Shown here piece by piece: positions 40,001 through 54,700 of a stretch of DNA of 64,000 nt. This DNA is from Tyto alba (Eukaryota; Chordata; Aves; Strigiformes; Tytonidae), in assembly GCF_018691265.1 (NCBI RefSeq), contig NW_024881272.1:19147323-19211322 (forward strand), written 5' to 3'. The notes beneath the pieces were generated by a model. It ran no database searches. It saw nothing but the letters and a program-made list of their open reading frames with translations, and had not been told where the DNA came from. Positions within the stretch are counted from its first letter, which is position 1. The number at the start of each line of letters is the position of its first letter. The position numbers were made by a program, and so were the translations under genes.

Positions 40001-43000
40001 TTCACATACTGAAGTATATTATGGTAAGACGTGTTGAAGAAAAAAACTTGGTTGCAACCTGAGAATGGCACTGTATTTCCTTTTGTCTTTACTTCTGCAT
40101 CCTGTAAAGCAAAAGGCAGGTAAATGAAATTCAAAGCAGTACCTGTGATGACATCGTTATGCTACCAAGTATCTCCAACTACTTCTCCTAGAAAGTGCAG
40201 TTTTCCTTGAGCAGGAGGAAACTCTGTGAGAGAAGTTCCTCTATGGAATTAGATGGAGAAAAAGTCCAGCCTCTAAATATATGCTTTTTTTTGTGTTGTT
40301 TTCATTTCTTAGGATATTCAGGCTAAGAGATGATAGCTAGGTGAAATCTTAGTTGTGTTAATAAACTTCAGCAAGCAAGATAGAAAGGAGCTGTGAAGAA
40401 ACAAGTAAAACCAACACACCAAACCATTTGCTGATGAAGTTTTTCAAAACTGGGTGCCATGTGGTGACAATATGGAGCTGATAATTAAGCATTGCAAAGA
40501 CTCATGTGACAGCACACGGAAATCTGTTTATAAGCTAGACTTACCACATGCCCAGATATTTTTTTTATGGTACTTTTCAAAGACTTATATCTCTATGTAG
40601 CTGATGGTTGTAGCATTAGGTATGACATTTTGCCTACAGATTTTTAGAGGTTACAGAAACTTCTTGGCTCTCTAGCAAAGTTACTAGTGTTATGCCAGAT
40701 GTATTTTAATAACAAATGCATAGAAATGCTAATAAAACACAATGGGCACCAGTAAGATGGAAAGACTTGGCTTGAACAGTCCTTGCTGTTATGATTTAAC
40801 ATCTACATTTTGCTGTATATAGACTTCACTCAGTCTGGGTCCCACTGTGCTAGGCATATGGTAGAAGTCAGACACTTAAACTTGCTACAAAGTCTTTTCT
40901 GAGTCATATTAGTTTGTGGTAAAGATTTTTCTCTTACACAGATCAAAGTATTGCAACTTGCTGTGTTTTCGTAATGTGCTTGAAGTCTGTATTGCTGTAA
41001 TTGGAAGCTTCAAACCTTTCTCTTCCACTCTGAGCTTTTAAATCAGGGCATTGATCTTCATTAGAAATTGGGATGTATTTAATTTTGGAAACCAGTGCAT
41101 GTGAACTTGTATTCTTCTTTTTTACTTTCATCTTGGCTCAGAGCAACCTGGGTCTTATTTATATGGATACGCTCAAGAATATGAACCCAAACTAATAAAA
41201 ACCTAAGAATTTTAAGAGGATTAGCTAAGTCACAGGAAGGGAAAACCCCTGTGTGAAAACTCTCTCTTTGGAACAATACTTTAGCGTGGTTTAGCTCCAT
41301 TCCAAACCAGCATTAAGTGAGTTAGAATGAATTAAGGCTGTTAACTGTGAATAAGAATATGGGAATACTAAAATACGAGTATGGGCATGCTAAAATACAA
41401 GTTCAGAGCCGCTTTCCTCTGGCAGAAGTAAGGTGCTGTTGTACGGAAACATGCCAACCAGTAATCAGTCCTCCTTCTTCATCTCTCAGTTCCTTGTCTG
41501 CCTTCTTTAGAGAATTTCCATGCAGGTCTCCATCAGCTAAACTGACCCACTTCTAAACTAAATTGTGATAAAAGTCTCTTTGAGTGTTTCTATGTATAGC
41601 AGCATTTGCTTTCCTTGTACAGAAATAATAAACTACTGAGAGATGTCTTCTAGCAACACCTACTTTAGTTGATCATTTAAGCATAGAGAGAGGCTAAAAT
41701 TGTGAAATGGATAAAACTCATGAAATAGAGGAGTATAAAAAACTATATGGCTTTCTGAGGCACATTTTGAAAGCTAAAGGTGAGTTACTGGTGTATGCTG
41801 ACATCTTTAGTTCTGCTTTAGTAATTCAATAAAAAAATTTGGGTTTAGGCATGCATTAATATAGTAAATTGAGATATTTTATAATAACTGGTTTGTCCAA
41901 GATCAGCTCCTGGCTACCTGTGTTACAGATGTTTTGGTCTTTTTTTTTCCCAACAGTGTAATGCAGACCTGCTTCCTTAAATACAAGATAACATATATCA
42001 ATTATTTAGCCTTAAGCTATAGGAGAGGATTGAAGCCAGAATACATTATAATTCTGCAAACTGGCAATGCCTTGGGTATGATTAGCAAAATGAAAGGACA
42101 CACCTGCTGTGGTGGGTTTTGCGAAAATGAGGCCTTTGGGTTTCTTAAGGAGTACATCTCTTTTGGATCAAGATTCCCCAAGCAAGCCTATAATAGCAAA
42201 ATTGCAAATTTTGAAGCCTTAGAAATGTCATTCTCTTTTATTATCTAAAATTATTGCCAAACAAAATCATTCCATCTTTTAATTTTGTATATGATAATAA
42301 AATCAATTTCATGCAGAAAGACTCTTGTGGTCATGCAGAAGCAGCTTATCCAAAACTTTGGGATACCTGATCTGCTGAAATCAGTTGGAGAATTCATTCT
42401 TATTACAGTGGGTCCCAAGTCTCTACTGACTAATGAGTATCAACATGCCTCAAGGCAGCCAGATGTTTGACATCAGCCAAGATACTCCTGCTACTCAGTC
42501 AATGTCTTTGAGGCCAATTTTATGATAGATTTCTATCCAAAATAAGGATTATTTTTGTCTTTCTCTTTCAAGCTGCAGGTTTTGGAACTTGTGTATTCCC
42601 AGTACCTCTTGCAAGGGATGTGGGGACCATACACTTGGCTTCTGCATCAATCATGCAACTGTTTCAGCCTCCCTTTTAGGCCAGCTTGTCTGGGTACATT
42701 TAGTACAGTGTAAAGACATCCAAGAATAAGGTTCCCCTTTCAAGTGTACTGATGCAGATGGCAGGTTCCAACTCTAATTCTATTTTTTTTTCATTAAGAG
42801 CTACAGTATGCATTAAATGGTCAATGCACAGGGAGTGATGTTTGACAGCTTCGTGACTCCAGCACCACAGGAATGATTTCTAGGATGAGGAACAGGCTAT
42901 TCTCCCTACCAATATAATTTCCATAATATAAGGGCTGGAACTTGTTCTATATTAATTTTAAAAAGAGATATCGTGTTCTGGGAAGTCTGTCTTTCTTGAG

Positions 43001-45712
43001 CCTGTCCTAGAATAGTCTGGGATGACCCTCTACTTATACGTCTCCCCTGAACTGCCTTGTTCAGAAGGAGCATTGTGACAAGGATTTGAAATGGAGAGAT
43101 GCACTGTACTGAATCCAGTTCTTCAGTTTCAGCAATACCTGGCGATAGCATCCCATGTACTCATTTGTTTACAAGAGTATAAGACTGGAACTGTCTTTAA
43201 GAATGCTGGTATCTTGATATTGTCTAAACTGCCATGAAAATTTCTTACTCCTTTTTTCTAACTCAGCTTCCATGTAAGCTGCTAAATGTAACTCACACTA
43301 ATGCTGCGGGCAAACAAGTTTGGATAATTTTTTTCTTGATAAAGGGAGATTGGAGTAGGGAACAAAAGGTCCATTTTGCATGATTAACTGTATGTATTAC
43401 ATATCTGTTTCTCTACCTGCAGGGTCTTAAGGGTTATCTGGGACTGAGAGGGCCACGGGGTGAGCAAGTAAGTGATGAAAACGCAGTACACTATACAGAT
43501 GAACAATTGAGAATAAAAGAATACATAATCCAATATAAATGTTCAATACACGCAATCAGTGTAAATTACTGACTGCTTAAAGAAATACTTAATAGTTCTT
43601 GACCAGGAATTCAGATTATTTAGAGATCAGTGTGGTAAAAAGTGGTCTAAATTAAATGGAAAAGACCAGCTTGTTTTTTTTCAACTACCTCACTGGCTTG
43701 GTGAAGGCTGGTGTAAAATTCTTGTTAGGGGCACAGTTTGGATTCTCTCAAAACCTCTACTGATTTAATGCATTGTAAATCTCCTAGCATGTAGACAATG
43801 AAATGGTTATTTACTGCTTTTTCTCACATCCATGTCAGTTCAAGAAACAATCTGAATATAAAACTCAAATACATCCAATTGCTGATGTGCCTTGTTGGCA
43901 TTAATGAGGCTGTTAATAGCAGAGTAGATGGAAGCATGAGTCTCCTTTTGGATGACCCTGAAAGGGAAAAGGTGATGATAACAGATCATATACATCCGAA
44001 GGGAGATGAAAACTCATGAACATCATCCGTGACTTTAATGAGTTTTATACACAGATCTTAACTGAATGAGTGGTGATTTTTATTCTAAGCCCACAGACAT
44101 TTTTTCTGGGATGACTACAATTTAGCAGTGAGATAAAGAGATAGCCAGTGGAAAAAAAAAAAAGTTGTTCTTAGCATCAGGAGAAGTGTCTCAGTCTTTG
44201 AAGAAGTTATAGGTGAAAAATAATCACTTAGTTACCATGGAGTTGAAAAAGTAAAGCTTGCATTGAAAAGTAAATCTGTTCGTTATTCATACAATCAGGC
44301 ATATAAGTTAATTCAAAGGCAAATCGTGTTCAAGAATGTGAAAACTGGTGATGTGCAACTGTTTGATTTCTCAGTGTTCTCATACTGCTGCTGTAAATAT
44401 TTTCCTTCATTATTATCATGTAGAAAATACTCTGATGTAACTTTTAAGAAAACACTTTGGATGAAAGTGTTTGATTTTGCATATAGTTCTTACTTCTGGT
44501 ATTTTCAGGCCTGGCCAGTGAAGATGATGAGTTAGACCAGTTACTTGTCATCTGTAGCACCTACTTATGTTTGTGGTTTTTAAAATCTTGCATAGCAAGA
44601 ACAGACATTTCTCTGAATTTGTGAATTGTGGAACTCCTTGAGCAGCTGGTAGCAAAGGAAATGTTTTAAAAGATAAGGTGTAAATGCAATGATTCTGCTG
44701 CTTTTTTTTTAGTTTTTTCATATATGCATATTTTGAGGTACAGCTGAGCCAAAGTAGGAGACCATGGATCCTATTTCCATAACAGAACATCTGTCCAAAG
44801 TTGAATCACTACCAAATGAAAGCAGGTGACACAATCATCTCAATGGCAGCTCACTTAAACAAAAATTACTACAACCCCTTTTTGCATCTCCATTTCTGAG
44901 TTCTGCTTCCTAAGACTTCTGTTTCACCGTAAATCAACTGCAAAAAGCTCAGAGAGGAAGTCCTGATCCATTGCTGTGGTAACCCTGACATATGACAGCG
45001 GGTGGAAGGGTCAGGCTAGGAGCGTGTCCAATTTATGGACTTGGCTTGTTTAAAATAAACTGAACAGAAGTATGTGGAGCTTCCTATGTCTCAGTGATGG
45101 GCCCATAGCATTTGGCACCATTTCAGAAAAACACATTTTCCTGAAAATAAAAAGTCGGATGTGCAGATGTTAAGTAATAAACCAACAAAAATTACTTTTG
45201 GATTTGATTAGGAGGAAGAAGGTGAAGAGAAGTTCTATACTTTCATGACTAATTGAGTGCTATATTGACCTGATTCTGGAAGAAAGAAAAAAAATTGGCT
45301 TTATAAGGATATAAGGATTCTTTAATGAAACATTTAACACATTTGTTCAAATACATCTAAGAGCAGTGCAGTTACTTCATTATAAGGAACTGTCTGCTGT
45401 AGTCCACCTTAATTACTTTTTATAAATAGCATCTATGTTTTTATTATGGAAATAAGGGGTGCACAGTTGTATTTCAAAAAATCTTAGACTACCCTTCTTG
45501 TAATTCTTGTAATTTTTTTTTAAAGGATATGTAACTGAAATTGGTGGAGATACTTATATATGATGTGTAAACTTTAGGGTACTGATGTGTAGCTTGCTCA
45601 AAAAGCAATTTTTCCATGAGCTTAAGCTGTGTCATATGACTAGATGTTAAGAGAGAAATGATAAAACAAGTAAATTCCAAAACATGACATTGAAGCTGTT
45701 TGTTATTTCTTT

Positions 45713-45749
<37 letters not shown>

Positions 45750-48700
45750 TCCCCACCTCTTTTTTCCACTTAGGGAATTCCAGGAATGGCTGGCAACATT
45801 GGGGCTGTTGGTTACCCTGGCAGGCAGGTGCAGTAACTGTACTAATGTCTTTGCAGTTTTGGGGGTTTTCTTGTTTATTCTTTTCAGAAGTACCATATGT
45901 AATTATTTTTAAACTACTAGTATTATAAATGTATTTGTTTACATCCTGTCATTTATCCTTGAAACAAACCTTTTTTGACAGGTAGTGCCTTTTTGTTGAG
46001 TCTCGGCTTTTAAATTTGGATGGGTTAGATGCAGTAATGCTGTACCTTTCTGGAATACATAAGTGACATTAACAAGATACTGAATGTTTAAACATTTTAG
46101 ACTCCTTCATAAACCTCTTGTGATTTTATGTGTTTTATCTTCTTTGTATTTCAAGTCCAAAAGCAATAGGAAACTGCCTGTTACAATATAATTCCTCCTG
46201 ATTTTCACCAATACATTTACTTCACTGCTGAAACTATATCCTCAGCTCTTTAGGAAGATAGGACAGTAAAAGATTTTTTTTTTTTCTTCCCATTTGAGAA
46301 AGAGAACCAATAAAGCCAGAAAGCAGTTTTCTGTAAACACAAGCACTTACACACTTTTTCTTTTTTAAAATTACATATAAGCTGATGGATACCTCAGTCC
46401 AGTAATACAAATAAGACATAAAGTAGAAATAGTAATTATTTTCCCCATATAAAGGTATATGAGCCAAATTTAACAATTGACTTTGTGGTTTTGTGTCTGC
46501 TTAAAGGGTGAGTATTACCAATGCTTCAGTTTGTTATTGGGTTAGGTTTGTAATGGCTATATATTTTAAAACTCCATTACAGTATTTTCTGTAGTAACGG
46601 ATGATAACATGTTTGTGTTCAATCAACAAAAAATGTTTAGGGCATTTGGACTACATATGCTATTCTGACATTAGTTCAAAAATAATTGGAAATGTGTCCA
46701 AATATAAAAGCTTATGAAAAATCCTGTGAAATTATGTCATTGTAATGCCAGATCACTGGGTCTGGAAAAAAATTTCCTCCCAGTAGAAATAACTTTAATG
46801 TAAAGGAAGTTTGTCACTGTCTAAATTTCAGCCATGAATTAATGGGAGACCTTTCTGAACATGGTTCCAGGGGACTGGTTGATAGCACCCTCTTCAATCC
46901 TAATCGTTTTAAGAATGCATTGCCAGTTTACAGATAAAAAATGCTGTTACAGTTCTTGTAAATAGAGTATATCTGGTTGTTTAAAATGAAGTACAACTCA
47001 TGTCTTTTGTAATAGGGTTTAGCTGGACCAGAAGGTAACCCAGGTCCCAAAGGTGTAAGAGTAAGTAAGCATTTTAAGAATTTTGGTATGTGTGTGTATT
47101 TTTACCTGTACAGTACATAAGAAAGGGGATGAGGAATTTCATTCAGCTCTGCCAGTTGTATGCCCACTGAACTACTCTGTCTTTACAGAATCTACAAATG
47201 AGGAAATGTAGTGTTTCTTTCAAAAATACATGTAAGGATTTTATTTTTTTTTCCATGGTAAGCAGCATAGAGCAGTCTTCCATTGTTGCCCTTCCTCTCG
47301 CTTCAAATGCACGCAGGCAAGAGAAGGGAAGCAGTACTGAATGCGGGTGTGTGAGGCCTGGGAGTGAAGAGGAGCAGACGTTTCCTGCCTGAAGCATTAT
47401 TTCCATAATGGAAGCTGTCAAGAAGGGAGATGTATCTGGCATTTGCAATCTGTAACAGCTACAGAAGTTGAGAAAGGGAATCCATCTTGTCACATAAAGA
47501 CCATAAAAGCGATCTTGAGATTTTAGAATGGTTCAGTTGTAGTCATGTATATCCCAATGACTGAAGGCTCTAATGCTCTGCTGTTTCAAAGTTTGCTTTT
47601 GATTATTGTTGGAGGTAAAATAGGTTGGCTTTTTTCTGGTGTGGGGTTTTTTTTTTTTTTTTGCTTGTTTGTTTTGTTGTTGGGGTATTTTGTTTTTTTT
47701 GGGGGGGGGGAGGGGGGTGTTTTTTGTTTTAATAGGCCCATATGCATGCCTACACATGCCTCTGTGTGTATAAGTATTTTTTTAGATTGACTCTCACCAT
47801 CAGGCAGTAGATGGATTTCCAGAAACTTGCTTGTTACTCATTGCACTAAGATTTGAAGGAGCCTTTTGCAAAGTGTTTTCATGCCCTCGACTCATGTTGT
47901 ACAGGTGGCTGAGCAGTGTGCTGTGTTCTCAAGTATCAATTCAAATAACTTTATTCTGTTGCTAGATTTGCTTTTGTCCTGGATTTTTTAATATAGTTAC
48001 TAAAAGCCTTTACCTGCAGCACCTTCTTAAACATATGTCTGGTTTTTGGGGGTGGATTTTTCTAGTGTCAGTTTTCATTACAGTGATGGGAAAAAATTGT
48101 TTGTCAGGATCAAGTGTCAACAGATATTGCACCCTCAGGGATTCTATTTTTTACATTTCTTCAGTTAATTTTTGCTCAGATTCTCAATGCATTTTGTCTT
48201 GTTCTTCCCTCAACCAACAAGACAGTAAGTGATCCTAGTCACTTCCTGGAAAGTTACTACTTCTCTGTTTACACAAAGCTAAAAATGGCCAATGGATGAG
48301 TAATTTTAGGGAAAAATGCCTGTCAGGTCTTAAGGCTAAGTCCTGTATATGAATTCTACAAGCAACATCCAATAAAAATGATGACGCAGCCCTGTTGAGA
48401 CATACTACTGTGCCATGGAGGTGTATAGCAACATGATACAAAGTATCTTTAGAGCTTTAAGTTTACAAAAAACATTCCTGCAATCAAACTGTACTCTAGT
48501 TCTCAGCTATTTTAAGAAACTGTAGAAAAAATAAGTGCCTTTGTTTACCTTACTGTCATTAGGGCTGGATGACAAGATGGGCAATATCTTTCATAATTTA
48601 AAAATAAAGTGACCCAGAAAGCCCTAAATCATTACAATTGGAAGACTGGAGAGAGAGAGAGATGAAAGGGATTCTTTTTTTGGTAATTAATAATATTTCT

Positions 48701-51700
48701 GTTCCAATCAGTTTGAATCTGGTAGTGCAGAATCCATCTCCACCACTATTTTTGTAATTTGTACTATAATTTCTGCTGAGTCAACAGCATGTTTCTGTGT
48801 CCATACAACTGATTACATGAGATGATCTATTTCTGACTTTGAGGGGAAGGTGGAAGAGAAATGCGTTGTGCCTGAACTTTAAGAAAAGCATTCTGCTTAT
48901 GACAAGGTGCATTTTCTAGGACTCACATATAGCAGTGATCACACAGTGTTACTAAAGATGAGAACATCTTTTCTGGTATATTTCATGAATAAGAATAACT
49001 TCAGTAGCTTTTTCATATTTCATTTATTCTAATAAGGCCTCTGATGCAACTTTGTAATACTGGAACACTTTCTTAGTACTTCTTTATTAATTGATTCTGT
49101 ACCTGTATAATAGGAAATTGGTTTTGCTGTTGGTTGGAGAGTAAATCCTAGTCACGCTTAAATTGATTGAGCTTCACTGGTAATTTCAAATGGACCTGAA
49201 ATTAATCCCTGGGTCTTGAACCCACATCTGAACAATACTGAGGGGACAAGTAGTGTTGGTGGGAGGCAGCCTTGTAATCAAGAATTCTTATTATGTGTTT
49301 AGGGTTTCATTGGACCTCCAGGTGTGGCAGGACAACAAGGACCTGAAGGAGAAAGGGTAAGTTTAATGGAACGTTAAGGAAATACTGATGTTTGGGTGGT
49401 AATATAATTCATTTTAGAATAAGGGAAAAATATACAAGGTTTAACCATTCAAGTCTTTGTCTAAAAGCAGAAATGATGTGGAGGAAATTATATAAATAGG
49501 TCATATCCAATTAGTCTAATCAATTACATGTACTGGTGCTGAAGTTAAATGGGCAGCAGCTGTAAATTAGTATTTTAATTTAATCTAGAGCTGTGAGGAT
49601 TAGGGGTATTTTTTTCCTTACCACCAAGTTCCATAATGAATATTTTTCATTGAAGCAATTTTGTTCTGTCAATAATTAATATTTCTCAGTTGCCATGTGA
49701 TGTTTGCAGTAAAGCCAGTTATGGAAATCATAATCTCTGTCGCTCTGTGCTTGAGCTTTTCCTTGCTTCTCTTGAGCATGAAGGATGTCTGACCATGTAC
49801 TCTGATGGAAGCAGGATATGGCCCTTCTTCATAGTTGTTCTGATGTGGCCACAGTAAAGGCGAGCAAAGTTTGTGTTTCTGCTCCCCAGTTATAGAGACA
49901 ATGCGACAATGTCCTATGATTCTTTGCTCAATTTTTTTTTTTGTGGTGCTTCTCATGCTGTCTTTTCCAATCAAATGCAGGTTTAATTACTTGAATTTAA
50001 GCTATCGAAGAAAATAAAACCTACTTATGATGAGTTATTTCTTTCTCAGGGCCTCCCAGGTTTCCGTGGAAAAAGAGGTCCGAAAGGGAGACAGGTAAAG
50101 CTTCTAACACTTGTTACAATTTCTGCTGCCAATGTAAATGCATATGTAATTCACTCTCTAACTTTAATCAGCTGAAAAATAGTAGTTTGGTTTTTTCAGT
50201 AGATGACCTTCTATTGTTTCCAGTGAATACTTTGCAATACTGCAAATTCTGTGCAGGTTATAACTACTAGATGTTATGAAGAAATGAATATTTAACATCA
50301 TGAGCCTTGTGGCTCGTTACTGACATCAGCTATCTGAGAGTTAAAAGATGACAGAAACACATAAATGTATTCTGTAAAATTAGTGTTAGCACAAAGTATA
50401 GATATGATGCAAGTTTCTTAAGTCTGATGATGGTTGGAATGTAGATCAACTACTTCTAATGTTTGATATTTCTGGTCTATGGTAAAGTAAAGCTGACCTC
50501 TACTTAACATATATTTCTAGAGCTGAGAATAACCACAAATCTGCCAAGTATACATTATCAGTGTTTACATATTTCCTGTGGTATATCTTCAGTGCCAAGT
50601 GTTTTGTTTTCTGCTACAACCTTATTATTTTAGGGCTTTGAAGCTGTCCAGGAGTTTCCAATTTTAACTTGTTTGTGGTTTGAGATTGGAAACTGCAATA
50701 GCATTCTACATTTGTGCACTCAGTTGCAGTCATCAGGTCAGATGACTTTGATGTAGCATGTTGAGCAAGCTTGTTCAGCAGGAGTAGTGTGATTACCATC
50801 ATTTGGCCCTTGATGTATGCTATGAAAGTTGTGGAGGATGCTGTTTATATTTTGGTTTCCATGTGATATAACAGCAGCCAAAAAAGGCACTAGCCATCAA
50901 CGGAGTTCCTTTTGATGTAAAGACAAGCAAGCAGAGAAAAGTCATTAAGTTGATAGCAGCTTTGGAAAGAGAAGTTTATCAAATTAAGGTTTAAAATCAA
51001 AGTAAGAATCTAGTTTTTATTCAGCTAGCAGGACAGGGTGCTCCTGTGTTTGTTGACCATATTGTAGTTCGCTTATAATTTGAATCAAATGCTACTTTGT
51101 GCATCTGAGTGTTGGGCAAGACCTTGCAGTAGTTCTCAGTGACTTGGGCTGGTGAGTCACATGCAGCATTTAAGAACAACCTGGATGGAAAGCAAAGGCT
51201 TCTACTCAGTGTGGAAAAGGAAGAGGAGGTGACAGCAGGGTACTTTGAAAACATGTTTTGCGTTATAATGTCATTCTCAGTGGTAGCTTCCACTGAGGCT
51301 TCTGATTGCCATTGTAGTAGTTTGTTTCAATCTGTAACTGTTGGTGCTGTCCATGCTGTGGTAAGCAGTTATTTTTCATTTACAATAAGAGCACAACTTT
51401 TATCACTGTCAAGCTATGCTCTGATAAGGACTTTTGTTAATATAAATCAATTCAGAGAAATTTCATGTACGTGACAGCACCAAAAGCACCTCTGCACAAT
51501 GTCTGTGATTACCTTCAGTATCGATTCCTCTGTAATGTTATTTCCTCAATCCCAAGGTTCATTCCAAATCCTTTCTATTATCTATAAAGTACTTATTTGA
51601 CTACAGGCTACTAATACAGGAATCAAACCATGAGAGGAATCACATGGGAAGCTGTCTTGAAGTACTTTGCTGGATCACAAGCTTAGAGAATGTGTGTTGT

Positions 51701-54700
51701 TTTAACCCCAGACAATGATAGATGTGATGACATCTTTTGACACGGTGTCCCAGAGTTAACACCACAGTACTTTGCAGAAGGGCACTGTCACTAAAGGAAA
51801 TGGAATTTGGCATAGGAATTGCATAGTGCCTGAAGTCAGGCTCCTCACCTTGTGTTCTATGATGCAGTTTATTTATGGGACAGAACTTCTGTCAATAATA
51901 ATACTTGGGGAAGAAAAACTGACTGGAAGAGATCCTTCTGAAAGAAAACAGATCCCAAATATAATCTAATTTTTGGAAAGTAATATTAAATTATAAGAAA
52001 AGTGGATGGTACAACGGATTGTACATCTGCAATTCAAAATGCTACTACTTAGCAGGTTTATTGAACAGTTATTCATATTTGTAACTTCTGACATATCTGA
52101 AATGGGACAAAATATTCAGTTACCAAAATCTTTATTATGAAGATTATAGACTGAGGATTTGTTTGAATTTTAGATGAGTTTTGCATACATTATGCTTTAA
52201 AGAAAATATTTCATAGTAGAATCATACACATATCCATTGTATGCTTGTAATATGAAATTTGGCTAGTTCTGCAGTATTTTTAATGCATTGTCTGTCCTGT
52301 TAGTATGATGCATAGTGCTTTTACATACACAGATTGACCACTTTGGGGGGAATGTTTTCACATAGTTTTCTTCTATATGGGACTAGTTACAATCAGAGGT
52401 CAATGTGACGGGACAGACCTTGTGAATTATACCAAGAATTTATTAATCAAGTCATTGTAACTGTAGAAACAGTTCAAGTTCTGTTTTATATTAAAATTAT
52501 GAATAGGTATTCTTTGTATACTTTATAGTAATGTTAAATTATAATATTGATGTAATAAAACATTTGCTGAAGAGTAGTATTACTATATTAGTTCCAATTT
52601 TAGATTTTTCTGACTGTTCTTCTATGTTGCATTTTCCTTTAATTTTTCTACTTACTAAAATAGTTTTATCAGCATCAGTTAGAAGACACATGCTATTGAG
52701 AATGGGATTATGGCGACTGTGGGTAATATGTCCCTTTGGTAACTCATATTATGCTGGATTTCTGCTGTATCTAAACCATCATCTGTGACCTGCACTTGTG
52801 ATCTGGTGGCTGGTAAAACTGTCCCATTGCATCCTTCATTTCACTTTTGATACCTCATTTGTGTGTTTTTAAAAACACTTGATATTCGTGTGTGTTATGG
52901 CAATTCTGCCTCTTCCAACATCTGCCAATGTTAGGCAGTAAATCCAAAATATTATGCTATTAAGGAAAGGGTAGTAAATTAATCTTTGCCTACATCCTAT
53001 CAGCTGGTAGCTTGTAACAATATAGGCACTGTAAAATACTCACTTTCCATGTGTGAAATTTTTCAGTACATTTTCAGAATTATGCAAAAATTTGGCCAGT
53101 GGTGTACACATTAAGAATCAATGAAATCTGCTTTATTGACCATTAACCTATGAACCAATACTGTTTAAATAAGATGGCAGTGATATAAAGATGTGTACTG
53201 TCAGATCTTGCAATTATAGCTATAGATTCTTACTTGTGCATTCCATGGTCAGATCCTGAATAAAAATTTAATTGTTGTGAGAGACATTCCTATCTTTTGC
53301 TTTCCTGAATTTGCAGGAGAATACAGAAAAAAACTCCAACCAAAATAAACCCAAAAGATGGTACAGGGAGTGTTAAGCATGTCTCAGATTAATTCTACAG
53401 TATCATGTGTGATGATAATGAAGATCCTATGCAGTTTTTTCAACGTATTGTTTTAGCAATGTGTATGCATACATATATATGTATAGACACACACAAAAAT
53501 TTGCCTTAACTTTTATAGAATTTTGTTTTATTACAAAAGCCAAATATGGCTTAAGCAGTGCTTAAGCTACTTTGGTTTGTGATATGATTTTTCTACCTCC
53601 TTGCCACAGTTTTATACTGTCTTCCTGACTGCTATTCATCTAATATTGTAAGATGATGCATATCCCCCATTCCATTAAGGAAAGACACTATACGAAGTCC
53701 TGAGCTGGACAGCTGTGTGAATGTCCTCCAAACAAGGTAGATCAAAAAGGCCAAATTAGTTGTACCTTTGACCTGCAGCAGGTTTGAACACAGTCTTACA
53801 GAGGTGAAAGGTTAATGCCTCAGAGTACTGTTCCTGATTCACAGGGAAAGGTAAAAGACATTCAGACATTGAAAAGGTAAGGAAAAGTATTTCATGTAAA
53901 AATTATTGTAAGGATGGAATTTTCTCCTTTTCCCCATGGAGGTGGACTAGTAATGTTCTGGTGCTTTGCAGCTGATTTCCGGAGGTCAACGCATCTCTGT
54001 TTTCTCAGTACTCTAATGCTGTGTGAGATTTTTCATTTCCCAGAAAAGTCTCTTTTCTGTGAGTGCCTTGGCATTGATTTTTTCCAGGGAGAATCTTTTT
54101 CCAGCTTGGTATTTTGCATATATGTGATAGACTTTTATATGGATCTTACAATGTAATTAAAAAGGTTGTTGACTTCTCTGTGGATCTGTGCTCCATCCTT
54201 TTGCCTAACTTTGTACAGTGATAGGAATCATGAAGATATTGTGTGGTGCTGCTTCAAACTAAGAGCATGAGCTGGCTCTTCCAGAGAAATAGTAAAATCT
54301 GCCTGGCAGTAATAAACTGATAAAAATGAAAACAAACAAGCAAAACAAAACAACAACAACAAAAACACAAAAAAAAAAAACCTTCCCCAGCAACTCATGT
54401 GCTTCTGCAGTGGGCAACATCAGAAAGAAGTAAAAGAAACTGCAAAACCCTGAGAGAAAGCAAGAAAGGTTAGAGGCAGTAAAGTGGTGAATTTCAATTT
54501 CATTTTGCTTCTCAAGCAAGAAATGGAAATTCTGTTTCAATCTTTGACGCTTGACTTGGCCAGTCAGATTTCTTTCCTGTCCTGATAATCTAGTCTCTGA
54601 AGTCAAAACTGATAAAATGAACGAGGCTTTTTTGTGTCTTGAGTTACTGTTTTAGTCCCTAGATGCAGGCTAAGGCAAGTGTTCACATTGTCTAGGACAG

